Assembly (NCBI GenBank): GCA_946548085.1 | Contig: CAMNPN010000011.1 | Coordinates: 27,481-91,480, forward strand | Direction: 5' to 3' | Length of the DNA: 64,000 nt | Origin: an uncultured Prevotella sp. | GTDB lineage: Bacteria > Bacteroidota > Bacteroidia > Bacteroidales > Bacteroidaceae | In this document: in pieces, positions 19,958-29,200 of the stretch | How the letters are laid out: each line of letters starts with the position of its first letter | Position numbering within the stretch: position 1 is the first letter of the stretch | Program-made: the position numbers and the translations under genes | The notes under the pieces: model-generated | What the model was told of the DNA's origin: nothing | The model's input: the letters and a program-made list of their open reading frames with translations, nothing else | The model's database searches: none

Positions 19958-22900
19958 ATGAAGAAATTGTTTCTCACATCATTGATGCTCCTTGCAGGTA
20001 TGTTTACCATGAAAGCGGAGCAAGTGTCAAGGCAGGAGGCTTTGCAGATTGCAAGGCAATTCATGCCAGGCAAACAGTTTGTTGAAACGAAGAGCCAATC
20101 CCGTTCCAGCTCTGGATCTGGGAGTGATGCTTTTTATATTTTTAATGCAGAGGACAAAAATGGTTTCGTAATAGTATCTGGAGATGACAGAATGCCGGAG
20201 ATATTGGGTTATTCAGACCATGGAAAGATTGATGAGGAGTCAGTGCCATGTGGCTTGAAATGGTTGTTGGGCCTTTATGAGGAGATGGCAAAAAACATTG
20301 CGACATGTAATAGTCAACCTGCGAGAAGTCGAGCAAGTACTGTTAAAGCCCCCATTGCCCCATTTGTAACTACCACTTGGGGACAGGATTCACCATATAA
20401 TGCTATGTGTCCTGAATACAATGGAGAACGTTGCCCTACGGGATGTGTGGCAACGGCAATGGCTCAAGTTGTTAACTATTGCCGCTGGCCAAAAGAACCG
20501 ACGGCCAGCGTGCCTTGGTATACGACAGGAATGGGTATCGATTTGGAAGACCTTAATCCTGTCCAGTTTGACTGGGACAATATGACAAATGATTATATAG
20601 CACGCTTGATGCGCTATTGTGGTCAGTCTATATTAACAGACTATACACCATGGTACTCAAGCGCTCAACCTCCAGCGGTTCAGGAGGCTCTTGTAAATGT
20701 GTTTGGGTATTCTCAGGCTACACATTATGTAAAGCATGCTAATTATGATGAGTCCGAGTGGGAGGATCTGCTTTATCAAGAACTTGCAGAGCACCGTCCT
20801 GTTCTTTATGATGGCTACGCAGATGTAGGTCATGCATTTGTCCTCCATGGATATGACTCAGGGCGTTTCTATGTGAATTGGGGATGGAATGGAGATGAAG
20901 ATGGCTATTTCCTTTTGACAGGATTGAACACCAGTGCAGGAACTTATGGTTCGGATCAGGGGGCTACTATAGGAATATGCCCTCCAACGAATAATAATCG
21001 GCCTATGGTCGTTGTAAAGTCCGTCTCATCGACCAATACTAAATTTACGCCAAGAGGAGATGATGGGAATATTATTGACAATCAGGTTGGTTGTACATTG
21101 GTGAGTGACCTATCAGAACAGGAAACCATGCAGATAGGCCTTGCACTTTACAGCAATGAGACTTTCCAGAAAATATTAAGTTGGGAGAATCATGATTTCT
21201 CTGTTGGCGAGACCTATCAATATAACGCCACTTTTAACCTTGAGAATACAGCCAACGGCACCTACCGCATAATGGCTGTCTGGCGTCACTCTGAGAGTGA
21301 AAGTTGGCAGACTGATGCTAATGCTTCTGAAAACTATCTGGAGATAACACTTGATGACGAGCGGATGAGAATGCGTACATTCCCAATGAGTATGGACGAA
21401 AGGCTGACGGAAGAGGTTGTTGTAACCATCGACGGACTTACCTATTGCCTCAAGACGGTGAATTCTTTAAGGCTTGCTACTGTGATGAATGAGAAGAAAC
21501 ATAAACCTTCGGGGGACGTCTATATACCTGATGATGTTGAGTATAATGGCGTTCAGTATCATGTGTATGATGCGGAGTATGAGGCCTTCGACAATTGTCC
21601 GAACTTGACATCATTGTCAACATCAATGACGAGGTTTCATGGCTTAAACAGTTGTAAGAACCTTATCAGGCTTGAACTGCGTGAAGGAGTGACTTTCATG
21701 GATAGTGGGGTCGAAGGATGCCAAAAATTGGAATCTATAGAGTTACCTAAATCTGTTGTTTATGTCAGTCAAGTTTCCGCATCCTCTACCATCAAGACTA
21801 TTAGGTTCAAGAATCCCAACTCCTTCGAATATCAGATGTCTTTCGGTTATCCTGAAGAATGGATTACTGCACTGACTGACATCTATTTCGCATCTCCTTT
21901 TGCGCCCGAACTAGGCCTGAGTGCCATAGACGGTTTTTTTCCCGTTAACTCTCATGTGACGATTCATGTGCCCCAAGGTGCAAAGGCTAACTACGAGGCA
22001 GGCGGATGGAAGGGCTGGAACATAGTGGAAGACCAGCAGTTGCCAACAGAGCAGTCTATTGAATGTGGTTACTGTGCGGGTTCAGAATTTTCTCCATTTA
22101 GTAGGGTATATGATAGTGGAAATAATAATAATGAATTTGCCATTCGTTTTCTTCCTGACATGCTTGCACCATTTGTCGGGAAGACGATTAATTTGATTCG
22201 TTTTAATCCTGGGTTTACAGCTGACTATGTGTTTATTTCATCACCAGGAACAGATTATATCGTTAAACAAGCTGTTACAGGAATAGAAAGTGGAAGGACA
22301 TGGACATGGTTTGACGTTTTCTTGTCTGAGCCATATACCATCACAGGAGATACACTCTATATAGGATGGGGAGCTAATGCTCAACATATGACATGTGCTT
22401 ACCCCGTTGTTAATGAGGACCTGACAAACGAGGGATATTGGCATCGGGTCATGGGTACAGATACAAGTAATGAGATGAGTCCTGGGGTATGGGAAAATCT
22501 TGCTGAGGAATACTTCTATCGTCCAATCGGTTTAAAGTTCTATGTCTCTTCCTCTGGCGAAGACCCACTTAACGACCTGGCTATAAACAAAGCCTCGGTG
22601 ACAAGTAAAGGTGGTGGCCAATATACTTTCAAAGCCAAGGTGACAAACCGTTCTCCGAAGACGGTCCACAATTATACGGTGGCATGGGATATTGACGGTA
22701 ATGTCAAAGGTGAAAAGACTTTCCAAACATCACTTGTTAATGATCAGTCTGAGACTATTACGTTTGATGTCTCTTCTCAGCTCGACGGTAAAAACCATCG
22801 TTTCAACTACACCATCACCAGCGTTAATGACCATTCTGATGATGTGGCATTCAACAGTTCGGGCTCTGTCCGTTTTATAGCAGCCAAGACGGTATTCCCA

Positions 22901-23821
22901 CGAAAGGTTGTGATGGAGGAAGGTACTTCATCAGAGTGTGGTTCATGTGTAAGGGGGTATGCAATTACTGACCATCTGTTAGAAGATTATCCAGACAATT
23001 TCATACCAATCTATATACATAATTATGGTGAAATGAATACTGAGAACTATGAATCTGTTATTGACAAATTCATCATGCTGCCAAATGGTTTAGTAAATCG
23101 TATCTATATCACTGAAGGGATGCATTACAACCAAGTTATGGAGACATTTGAACGGCAAAACCTATTGTCTGAAGCCAAGATACTTCCTTCAGCTACTTTT
23201 GCGGCGGATGACAGTTCTTCTGTAGCGGTGACAACAGAATGTTTGTTTGGATTCACCGATTCGGATGGCTCTGCATATAAGATTGCATATGTTGTCATAG
23301 AAGACAACGTGGGCCCGTATATGCAATCCAATTATGATTATTCTAATCCGTCAGCTGCTCACGACGATTCGGATTACTTGGATGGTTGGGTTCATAAAGA
23401 GCCTCAAGTGAAAATGCTCTATAATAATGTAGCACGTTCCATTGTTGGGGGAATTAATGGTGTCGAGGGTAGTGTCCCCTCTATCATTAAGGAAGGGGAG
23501 ACATACAAATATACCTACTGTTTCAAGCTACCAGACAATATTCAGTCAAAGAAGAATGTTAGTATAGTTACACTCTTGATTGATGAGACAAACGGCGAGA
23601 TTGTCAATGCAGAACGAGCGCCAATCGAGGGTGTGAAGATTTACGATGCCAATGGTGACGATAAAGTGGACGATCAGGATATAGTTGACGTGAAGAATGA
23701 CATCATGGGCAATCCGACATCAACGGGGACATTTGACAAGAGTGCTGCAGACGTAAATAACGATGGCGTCGTAAATGCCTTAGACATTGTCCTCATGATA
23801 AAAATCCTTAATAGTCATTAA
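19958..23821 (+). CDS. Secreted C10 (streptopain-like) cysteine protease with Omp28-like and dockerin-like domains
   Basis: Start taken at MKKLFLTSLM, a clean signal peptide; an ATG 18 bases upstream would only add MIYWIV. A Spi-type propeptide (SRQEALQIARQFM; FVIVSGDDRMPEILGYS) precedes the C10 catalytic domain. The nucleophile is Cys163 in 'CPTGCVATAMAQV', and the histidine is about His292 in 'VGHAFVLHGYD', followed by 'FYVNWGWNGDEDGYF'. After beta-rich linkers and an LRR-like patch, residues about 985-1100 resemble Omp28 (VVMEEGTSSECGSCVRGY), a thioredoxin-like extracellular domain. The last 60 residues are two dockerin-like calcium repeats (DANGDDKVDDQDIVDVKN; ADVNNDGVVNALDIVLM). At 1,287 residues it is much longer than streptopain (about 400). 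Role: secreted or surface proteolysis of host or dietary protein, by family knowledge. Confidence 0.87.
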   Translation: MKKLFLTSLMLLAGMFTMKAEQVSRQEALQIARQFMPGKQFVETKSQSRSSSGSGSDAFYIFNAEDKNGFVIVSGDDRMPEILGYSDHGKIDEESVPCGLKWLLGLYEEMAKNIATCNSQPARSRASTVKAPIAPFVTTTWGQDSPYNAMCPEYNGERCPTGCVATAMAQVVNYCRWPKEPTASVPWYTTGMGIDLEDLNPVQFDWDNMTNDYIARLMRYCGQSILTDYTPWYSSAQPPAVQEALVNVFGYSQATHYVKHANYDESEWEDLLYQELAEHRPVLYDGYADVGHAFVLHGYDSGRFYVNWGWNGDEDGYFLLTGLNTSAGTYGSDQGATIGICPPTNNNRPMVVVKSVSSTNTKFTPRGDDGNIIDNQVGCTLVSDLSEQETMQIGLALYSNETFQKILSWENHDFSVGETYQYNATFNLENTANGTYRIMAVWRHSESESWQTDANASENYLEITLDDERMRMRTFPMSMDERLTEEVVVTIDGLTYCLKTVNSLRLATVMNEKKHKPSGDVYIPDDVEYNGVQYHVYDAEYEAFDNCPNLTSLSTSMTRFHGLNSCKNLIRLELREGVTFMDSGVEGCQKLESIELPKSVVYVSQVSASSTIKTIRFKNPNSFEYQMSFGYPEEWITALTDIYFASPFAPELGLSAIDGFFPVNSHVTIHVPQGAKANYEAGGWKGWNIVEDQQLPTEQSIECGYCAGSEFSPFSRVYDSGNNNNEFAIRFLPDMLAPFVGKTINLIRFNPGFTADYVFISSPGTDYIVKQAVTGIESGRTWTWFDVFLSEPYTITGDTLYIGWGANAQHMTCAYPVVNEDLTNEGYWHRVMGTDTSNEMSPGVWENLAEEYFYRPIGLKFYVSSSGEDPLNDLAINKASVTSKGGGQYTFKAKVTNRSPKTVHNYTVAWDIDGNVKGEKTFQTSLVNDQSETITFDVSSQLDGKNHRFNYTITSVNDHSDDVAFNSSGSVRFIAAKTVFPRKVVMEEGTSSECGSCVRGYAITDHLLEDYPDNFIPIYIHNYGEMNTENYESVIDKFIMLPNGLVNRIYITEGMHYNQVMETFERQNLLSEAKILPSATFAADDSSSVAVTTECLFGFTDSDGSAYKIAYVVIEDNVGPYMQSNYDYSNPSAAHDDSDYLDGWVHKEPQVKMLYNNVARSIVGGINGVEGSVPSIIKEGETYKYTYCFKLPDNIQSKKNVSIVTLLIDETNGEIVNAERAPIEGVKIYDANGDDKVDDQDIVDVKNDIMGNPTSTGTFDKSAADVNNDGVVNALDIVLMIKILNSH

Positions 23822-23862
23822 GAAAGTCTTTTATTTGTTCTGCAGATAGAAGTCGCTACGGA

Positions 23863-23880
23863 GCTGGCAGTAATGCCAGC
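23863..23880 (+). terminator. Possible terminator hairpin after the C10 protease gene
   Basis: GCTGGCA-gtaa-TGCCAGC forms a perfect 7-bp stem with a 4-base loop, 42 bases after the stop of the C10 gene. No clear T tract follows, so the call is tentative. Confidence 0.4.
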
Positions 23881-23906
23881 CCCTTGTTGTATCTTGTTTG
23901 TAACTG

Positions 23907-24146
23907 CTACAAGCCTGACTGCAGGAACTGGAACAGGCCCATGAAGCGGATGCCCTTGTCGTCGGTATACTCAGCAATATCGCTGCCAACGATGACAACC
24001 TTTCTGAAACTGTCGTCAATCCTCAGGAGCGAGTTGAGTTCTTGCTGCCGCTTTTCTTCATCATCGAGTGTAAAGGCTGACTGGATGTAATATTTGTCAG
24101 TGCCGACAGCGTAGAACTTCCTGATGCTTTCAAAGTACTTATATGA
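23907..24146 (-). pseudogene. AAA_14/DUF4143-type ATPase remnant (3' end only)
   Basis: Read on the minus strand from about 24146 to a TAG at 23907 the frame gives YKYFESIRKFYAVGTDKYYI, then SAFTLDDEEKRQQELNSLL, FRKVVIVGSDIAEYTDDKGI and a final FMGLFQFLQSGL. This matches the C-terminal segment of the DUF4143-containing ATP-binding proteins that are abundant in Bacteroidota ('KYYIQSAL...EKR..E..SL..I.DSF.K.VVV'). Everything upstream, including the ATPase core, is absent, and the hairpin at 24145-24180 abuts the break. It is a different ATPase family from the scar at 16909. Confidence 0.72.
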
Positions 24147-24180
24147 AGTGGCCGCCGAATATCTGTTCGGCGGCCACTTC
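24145..24180. terminator. Strong hairpin, terminator of the fructan locus
   Basis: A 15-bp perfect inverted repeat (GAAGTGGCCGCCGAA and its complement) with a 6-base loop lies 22 bases past the stop of the GH32 gene, the last gene of the minus-strand operon. It can act in both directions between convergent transcription units. No long U tract follows on the minus strand. Confidence 0.72.
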
Positions 24181-24201
24181 TCGCAGTGATAGTGATGGTT
24201 G

Positions 24202-25800
24202 TTATTGCTGGCTGACCTTCACGTCGCTCACGGTGATGGTGCCACCGTAGTTGTTGATGCTCCAGCAGTTCTTCTGGATGCCGTAGATACGCTGGGTATA
24301 GGCACAGACATCATTGATATACATCGTCAGGACCGAGTTGTCGGTATAGATGTCGATGTTGTATGTGTTGTCTGCCGGGCGCTCGAACCAGTAGCCGTCG
24401 ATGCCCTCGATGAATCCCTTGCCGGCAGCACCCTCCTGCTCGAAGTTCACCTTCCGGTGGTTTTCATCCTCAGGATTGACAACCATGGTGTAATACCTGT
24501 CGGAGTCTGTACCGCGGACGAAGGAGATGCCGAACTTATCCCAGTTGTTGCTGGTCTTCACGGTCAGCGAGATATGGTTGGCCGTCGCCAGTCTGCTGTA
24601 GAGGGCGTAGGCCCCGTCGCCACTGAGTGTGCCGTTGTTGTATCCATTCGATTCCATGACTGTAGCGTTGACAGCCGTGCTGTATTTCGCTGCCAATGCC
24701 GGAACGGCACCAAGCGTCAGTGTGCCGTCGGCGTGCTGGATCAGTTTGTGGCATACCAGTGCTCCGCTCCAGTTGGGCTCGTTACCGTCGCCGGCTCCTA
24801 CGTTGATATTCTTCTCGTGGATGTCTGCACCCGAACGGAATGGGCACCATCCCCAGATGTAACGGTCCGTGCCGTCAGAGGCTGTCTTGCCGGCATAGAA
24901 AGCCCGGCTGTCGAGTACGCCCTCATGACCGTCGGCAGGCCATTTGGGACCGTCGTTGAAACAGTTCTTCAGTTCCTCATAGGTCGGGGCCACCATGTAC
25001 TTCACCTTGCGGCTCCAACTGGTGCGGAAACTCTCGCTGTAGACCATATACCAGTAGTTGCCCATCTTGAAGATGTCGGGACATTCGAGCATACGGTCCC
25101 AGATCATCCTGAAGTGGCCTACGTGCTCCCAGTTGTTCATGTCGCCTGACTTGAATTCTGCAAAGACGGGGTCGCCGCCATTGACAGGATAGGTGGAGAT
25201 GACCATGTGGTAGAGGTTGTCGTCGGCCATGAAGATCTGCGGATCGCGGAAGTCATTGGCAGAGTAGCCGTAGTCCGGGCCATTGAGCGTCCAGAGGTCG
25301 TCTTTAGTCCAGGTCTTGAAGTCGGTCGATGTGGCGCGCATCACTACTTCACGGTTTCTGCAGTTCCCGTTGTGACCGGTATAATAGATATAATAGGTGC
25401 CGTCTTTCTCATAGGCGCAGCCAGTACCGATGGCAGCATCCTGCTGATAGTCGTTGCTGCCGAAGGGCAGGATCTCGCCCAGCGACTCGTAGTTGGCTCC
25501 GTCCTTGGTGGTGACAGCCCAGATGGGGTGGAAGCGGAAGGTCATGTTGTTGATGAACTCCTGCAGATAGAGCACCTTGAAGTCGCCGGCCTTCTGGTCA
25601 AAGAATGGCATGGGGTCGCCGATGCGTCCTACAGCCGGTGTGTAATACGTGCCGAAGCCCTGGTCGTCTGTCGGGGCGAAGAATGTGGTCGTGCCGTTCC
25701 AGTCCTTAGCGGGGTCGCCGCTGAACGTTTCGTCGCTGCATGCCGTCAGCGCAGAGGCTGACAGCATGAGTGCGAATACTGAATATATCTTTGTCTTCAT
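24202..25800 (-). CDS. GH32 family glycoside hydrolase lipoprotein (fructan-active type)
   Basis: Signal peptide with lipobox (SASALTAC, Cys21). The five-bladed propeller of GH32 is readable: the nucleophile strand is 'VGRIGDPMPFFD' in place of the usual WMNDPNG, the stabiliser is 'DFRDPQIF' and the acid/base is 'ECPDIFK'. The C-terminal half (about 340-532) is a beta-sandwich like the DUF4975 or GH32 C-terminal domain. GH32 enzymes hydrolyse beta-fructosides such as levan, inulin or sucrose. As a surface lipoprotein at the end of a SusCD operon it probably makes the first cuts in a fructan. The altered nucleophile motif marks a divergent subfamily, so the exact substrate is open. The DUF4960 gene lies 14 bases upstream. 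Confidence 0.82.
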   Translation of the reverse strand: MKTKIYSVFALMLSASALTACSDETFSGDPAKDWNGTTTFFAPTDDQGFGTYYTPAVGRIGDPMPFFDQKAGDFKVLYLQEFINNMTFRFHPIWAVTTKDGANYESLGEILPFGSNDYQQDAAIGTGCAYEKDGTYYIYYTGHNGNCRNREVVMRATSTDFKTWTKDDLWTLNGPDYGYSANDFRDPQIFMADDNLYHMVISTYPVNGGDPVFAEFKSGDMNNWEHVGHFRMIWDRMLECPDIFKMGNYWYMVYSESFRTSWSRKVKYMVAPTYEELKNCFNDGPKWPADGHEGVLDSRAFYAGKTASDGTDRYIWGWCPFRSGADIHEKNINVGAGDGNEPNWSGALVCHKLIQHADGTLTLGAVPALAAKYSTAVNATVMESNGYNNGTLSGDGAYALYSRLATANHISLTVKTSNNWDKFGISFVRGTDSDRYYTMVVNPEDENHRKVNFEQEGAAGKGFIEGIDGYWFERPADNTYNIDIYTDNSVLTMYINDVCAYTQRIYGIQKNCWSINNYGGTITVSDVKVSQQ

Positions 25801-25814
25801 ATTTCTTTTGATTT

Positions 25815-27206
25815 TTATTTGGTAAGATAATCAAATGCATTGAGTATTATCTGGCCCATGTTGTCGTGATAGTTCGATGTGTAAGGCGTGGGAGAGTTCC
25901 AGTCGAAGAGGCCTGAGCCGAGGCAGATGATACCACCCTTGCCGAACTCACCGCCGGCGCCCTTCAGTTCCCACGACGACACGCTGTTGTCGCCACCGAG
26001 AGCACGTCCGCCGGTCTTGGCCTCGAAGGCATCCTTACCGCCCTGGTAGGTATCCCAGAATCCGTACTGCGACGTGGTGTTGCAGATCGTATATCCGTTA
26101 TCCAGTGTGTAGACGGCATTGTCGGCGGCACCGGGATAGGTCTTCAACCCGTTCCACAGCGGGTGAGTGATGTCGTAGGCATAGAAGTGCCAGGGGTCTT
26201 CACCCATCAGGTCGGAGCCTTCGCCGCCTCCGCCACCCCACACATTGTTGGGGTAGGCATCCTCAGGCATGGCACCCAGGGCGATGGCATAGTTGACGGC
26301 CGAACGTCCCAGCACGAAGCCCACGCCGCGCTGCCAGAGTTCCTTCATCTTCGGCAGTGCCGTCATCGCGCCGCTCTCTGCCTCGGCAAAACCGTTGTAG
26401 TTGCCGTATGAAGAGCAGTGACGGTGGAAGAATATCAGTCTGCACTTGTCGAGTGAGATGTTCCCGCTGGCGATGTCGCTCCATGAGGCGTAGGCGGCAC
26501 TCTCTATGTTACCCGTGAGCCACTTGGCTGCAGCCTTCTCCTCATCGTTCAGCAGTTCGATGTTCTCTGCCTCGCCCACGAAGATGGCTACTGGGTCGGC
26601 TATCAGTGTGACGTACACTGTATAGACTGTGGTGGCGGTGTTGTCGGTCAGGGTGATCTGGAAAGGTTCCGTGAAGTTGGCCTTAGTACCGCTGGCAGGA
26701 CTGCAGGTGGCATCCTCACTGCACTCCACCTCGAAGGCGGCATTGCTCAGGTCTATGCCGCTGTTGGCCATCACGCTGACCGTGATCGTCTTATCCTGCT
26801 GGTTGATGGCACCTTTCACTCCTTCCAGGATGAAGAGTGACATCAGTGCCTCGTCATTGCGCACGCTGACCTGATAGTCCATCACCAGGTCGCCGTTGGC
26901 GATATGCAGGGTCCGGTCTCCGTCGAAGTTAATGCGGTCGCCCACCTTCATGTTGGTCTGGGCACCGGGCGAGACCGTCAGGCTGGTGATCTCCATGTTG
27001 CTCTTCTGGTCAAAGTCGGCAGGCACCTTCACCTTCACCAGTCGTTTCTCTGTGCTGATAGTGGCCTCATACTGTCCGTTGAGCACGAACTTCTCCACGA
27101 GGCATGATCCGCTCACGTCGATGCTGCCCGTATGGTCGTCGGAACACGATGCAAGGCCGAGGGCCACGAACGTGAAGAGGCAGTTGATATAATGTTGGAG
27201 TTTCAT
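25815..27206 (-). CDS. DUF4960-type lipoprotein of a fructan utilisation locus
   Basis: Signal peptide with lipobox (ALGLASC, Cys21), then two Ig/BACON-like beta domains (about 35-115 and 116-210, the latter ending 'TTVYTVYVTLIADPVAIFVGE'), then a globular C-terminal domain with 'CRLIFFHRHCSSYGNY' and 'LGRSAVNYAIALGAMPEDAYP', characteristic of DUF4960. Such proteins sit in the SusE/F position of Bacteroides fructan loci and are thought to be surface glycan-binding lipoproteins. It shares the operon with SusC, SusD and the GH32 enzyme. It is separated from SusD by 200 bases of repeats and hairpins, so its expression may be uncoupled from SusCD. No catalytic function is claimed. Confidence 0.75.
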   Translation of the reverse strand: MKLQHYINCLFTFVALGLASCSDDHTGSIDVSGSCLVEKFVLNGQYEATISTEKRLVKVKVPADFDQKSNMEITSLTVSPGAQTNMKVGDRINFDGDRTLHIANGDLVMDYQVSVRNDEALMSLFILEGVKGAINQQDKTITVSVMANSGIDLSNAAFEVECSEDATCSPASGTKANFTEPFQITLTDNTATTVYTVYVTLIADPVAIFVGEAENIELLNDEEKAAAKWLTGNIESAAYASWSDIASGNISLDKCRLIFFHRHCSSYGNYNGFAEAESGAMTALPKMKELWQRGVGFVLGRSAVNYAIALGAMPEDAYPNNVWGGGGGEGSDLMGEDPWHFYAYDITHPLWNGLKTYPGAADNAVYTLDNGYTICNTTSQYGFWDTYQGGKDAFEAKTGGRALGGDNSVSSWELKGAGGEFGKGGIICLGSGLFDWNSPTPYTSNYHDNMGQIILNAFDYLTK

Positions 27207-27237
27207 ATATTTTTATTTTTTTAGAGTTATTTTTTTT

Positions 27238-27377
27238 GGAGTTATCGGGAGTTATCGGGAGTTAATGGGAGTTATCGGACGTTACCTTATCGGGTAGGGT
27301 TCAGGGCGTAGGGAACATTTGTCCGTTAACTCCCGCGCCTTGGGCGCTAACTACCGCTAACTCCTATTTACTCCTAT
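27238..27377. repeat. Decamer repeats and inverted copies inside the fructan operon
   Basis: Four direct copies of GGAGTTATCG (one variant, GGAGTTAATG) occupy 27238-27277. Bases 27323-27377 carry looser inverted copies (TAACTCC, CTAACTCCTA, TTACTCCTA) and a small GCGCC-ttg-GGCGC hairpin. The block fills the only real gap in the operon, between SusD and the DUF4960 gene. It could form a long stem in the mRNA and lower downstream expression. No open frame is supported here. Confidence 0.7.
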
Positions 27378-27378
27378 C

Positions 27379-27401
27379 AACTTTTCGCATGTGCGAAAGT
27401 T
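27379..27401 (-). terminator. Hairpin just after SusD, possible attenuator
   Basis: AACTTTTCGCA...TGCGAAAGTT forms a near-perfect stem with one bulge, seven bases beyond the SusD stop on the minus strand. It may be an intra-operon attenuator or an mRNA-stabilising 3' structure. There is no strong U tract. Confidence 0.45.
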
Positions 27402-27407
27402 AAAACG

Positions 27408-29180
27408 TTACCACTGTCCGCAGTTCTGCGTGTAGTGTCCGTTTGAGGCGGCCATCTGCTCGTAAGGCACGGGCAGATACTCGTTCTTGTTGGCCGTAAA
27501 CTGCGATCCGCTCAGGAAGTTCATCTTCTCACTCTCCGTCGTATAGTACTTGTTGAGCACCGTAGCGGCATCACCCCAGCGTACCAGGTCGAAGAAGCGC
27601 TCACTCTCCATAGCCAGTTCCAGCCGGCGCTCCATCTTCACGATCTTCATCGCTTCTTCCTTGGAATACGTGCCGCTGTACTTGCCCACTGCATAGTGGA
27701 CACCATATTTATTGGGATAGTTCGATACGATACTGTTGGTAGCCATACCGGCGGCACGTTCGCGCACCTGGTTCACCAAGGCGATGGCTTCAGCAGTCTG
27801 TCCCAACTGTGCCAGCGCCTCGGCACGCATCAGCAGCACGTCGGCATAGCGGAAGACAATCCGGTTCATCGAACTGGCCCACTGCGAGTCGCACAGATAC
27901 AGGTAACTGTCGGTCAGGGCAGGGTCTACGTTCTGCTTCAGCGATACGAAGTATCCGAAGGTACCGCCCGAACGGCTCCAGGCATTGCTCTCTGCTATCA
28001 TGAAGCCGGTGTTGAACATATAGGGAGTGCCGGGCACGCCTACTGTGACGAACAGACGGGGATCGACGGTCTGGCTGCTGCCCACGACATAGTCTACATC
28101 GGCAAAGTTGTCGAGCATAGGCAGTCCGTCGCTGTTGGTACGGTAAGCATCCACCAGATTGTGCGACGGCTTGTAGAAATCGCAGCCAGAGTCGTGGACC
28201 TTGGGGATACAGGGTACAATCAGACGGTTTGAGAAGTTCAGGTTGCCGTACACGGTTCCGTCGTTCCTGGAGTACTGGATGGCCCACAGGCTCTCCTTGC
28301 CGTTCTCGTACTGCTCTTCAGGACGGAAATTGTTGTGCAGGTCTGATTCCAGGCCGTAGCCGTTGTAGAGAGAGGCATTCGTATATTCCACCACTTTCTG
28401 CAGGTCGGCATCGTTGATACCCGTCACCTGGTTGGTGTTGGCATCGTCCTGACGATAGGCCTTATAGAGATACACCTTGGCCAGGAAAGCGGCACAGGCG
28501 GCCTTTGTGGGACGGCCCTTGTCTGCCTGCGTCACAGGCAGTACGGCGTAGGCATCCTCCAGGTCGTTGATGATCTGCTGCCAGCCCTCATCGTTGGTAT
28601 ATTCGGTGTTCGAGAGGTTGTTATAATCCTCTTCCTCCATGTTAGGCTTGTTCACGAACGGGATCTTCTTGAACAGGCGCTTCAGTTGGAAGTGGCCGTA
28701 AGCGCGCAGGAACTTCATCTCGGCCGTACGCTGCCGGATGGTGGCATTCTCCTGGTCGGCACTCGACAGAATATCGAGCGACAGCGATACACGCGACAGA
28801 TAGTTATACATCTTGGTCCAGATCGAACTGAAGGGCCAGTCAGTAGTCATCACACCCGTACTCTTCTCTAAGCGGTGGAAGGGTTCACCGTCGGAGAAGT
28901 CTGAACCGCCCACGTAGGCATCGTCAGAGCGGACGTCATAGTTCCAGAGCGAGAACGAGGCGTTCATGTCCTCGATGGTCACCAGTCCGGCATAAGCCGA
29001 GATCAGCACGTTGTCGATATATTCGGCGTTCTTCACCTCGTCCTGGGTCAGTGTTGCCTGCGGCACTTGCTCGTCAAGGAAGTTTGAGCAGGATATGAAG
29101 AGGAAGGTGGAAAGTGGAAAGAGGAAAGAGGAAAGTCTCACCGCTACCTTATTATATATATTAGTCATCATATGTATCAA
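27408..29180 (-). CDS. SusD/RagB-family nutrient-binding lipoprotein
   Basis: A 590-residue product. A second ATG (MTNIYNK, at 29168) is an equally good start. Signal and lipobox 'STFLFISC' precede 'NFLDEQVPQATLT', the classic SusD opening. TPR-like helices follow (MKFLRAYGHFQLKRLFKKIP; 'AACAAFLAKVYLYKAYRQ'), and the C-terminus has 'FRYADVLLMRAEALAQLGQT', 'LVNQVRERAAG' and 'RRLELAMESERFFDLVRWG', all diagnostic of SusD/RagB. These lipoproteins form the lid over a SusC channel and bind oligosaccharide at the cell surface. It begins 20 bases after SusC. Substrate is inferred as fructan from the GH32 neighbour. Confidence 0.95.
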   Translation of the reverse strand: MIHMMTNIYNKVAVRLSSFLFPLSTFLFISCSNFLDEQVPQATLTQDEVKNAEYIDNVLISAYAGLVTIEDMNASFSLWNYDVRSDDAYVGGSDFSDGEPFHRLEKSTGVMTTDWPFSSIWTKMYNYLSRVSLSLDILSSADQENATIRQRTAEMKFLRAYGHFQLKRLFKKIPFVNKPNMEEEDYNNLSNTEYTNDEGWQQIINDLEDAYAVLPVTQADKGRPTKAACAAFLAKVYLYKAYRQDDANTNQVTGINDADLQKVVEYTNASLYNGYGLESDLHNNFRPEEQYENGKESLWAIQYSRNDGTVYGNLNFSNRLIVPCIPKVHDSGCDFYKPSHNLVDAYRTNSDGLPMLDNFADVDYVVGSSQTVDPRLFVTVGVPGTPYMFNTGFMIAESNAWSRSGGTFGYFVSLKQNVDPALTDSYLYLCDSQWASSMNRIVFRYADVLLMRAEALAQLGQTAEAIALVNQVRERAAGMATNSIVSNYPNKYGVHYAVGKYSGTYSKEEAMKIVKMERRLELAMESERFFDLVRWGDAATVLNKYYTTESEKMNFLSGSQFTANKNEYLPVPYEQMAASNGHYTQNCGQW

Positions 29181-29200
29181 TTATCTGTTTCAGTTATCAA

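Noticed and set aside
16909-24146. The two ATPase fragments as halves of one gene disrupted by the proteases
   Set aside because: They lie on opposite strands and belong to different families (AAA-ATPase-like/PD-(D/E)XK versus DUF4143 type).
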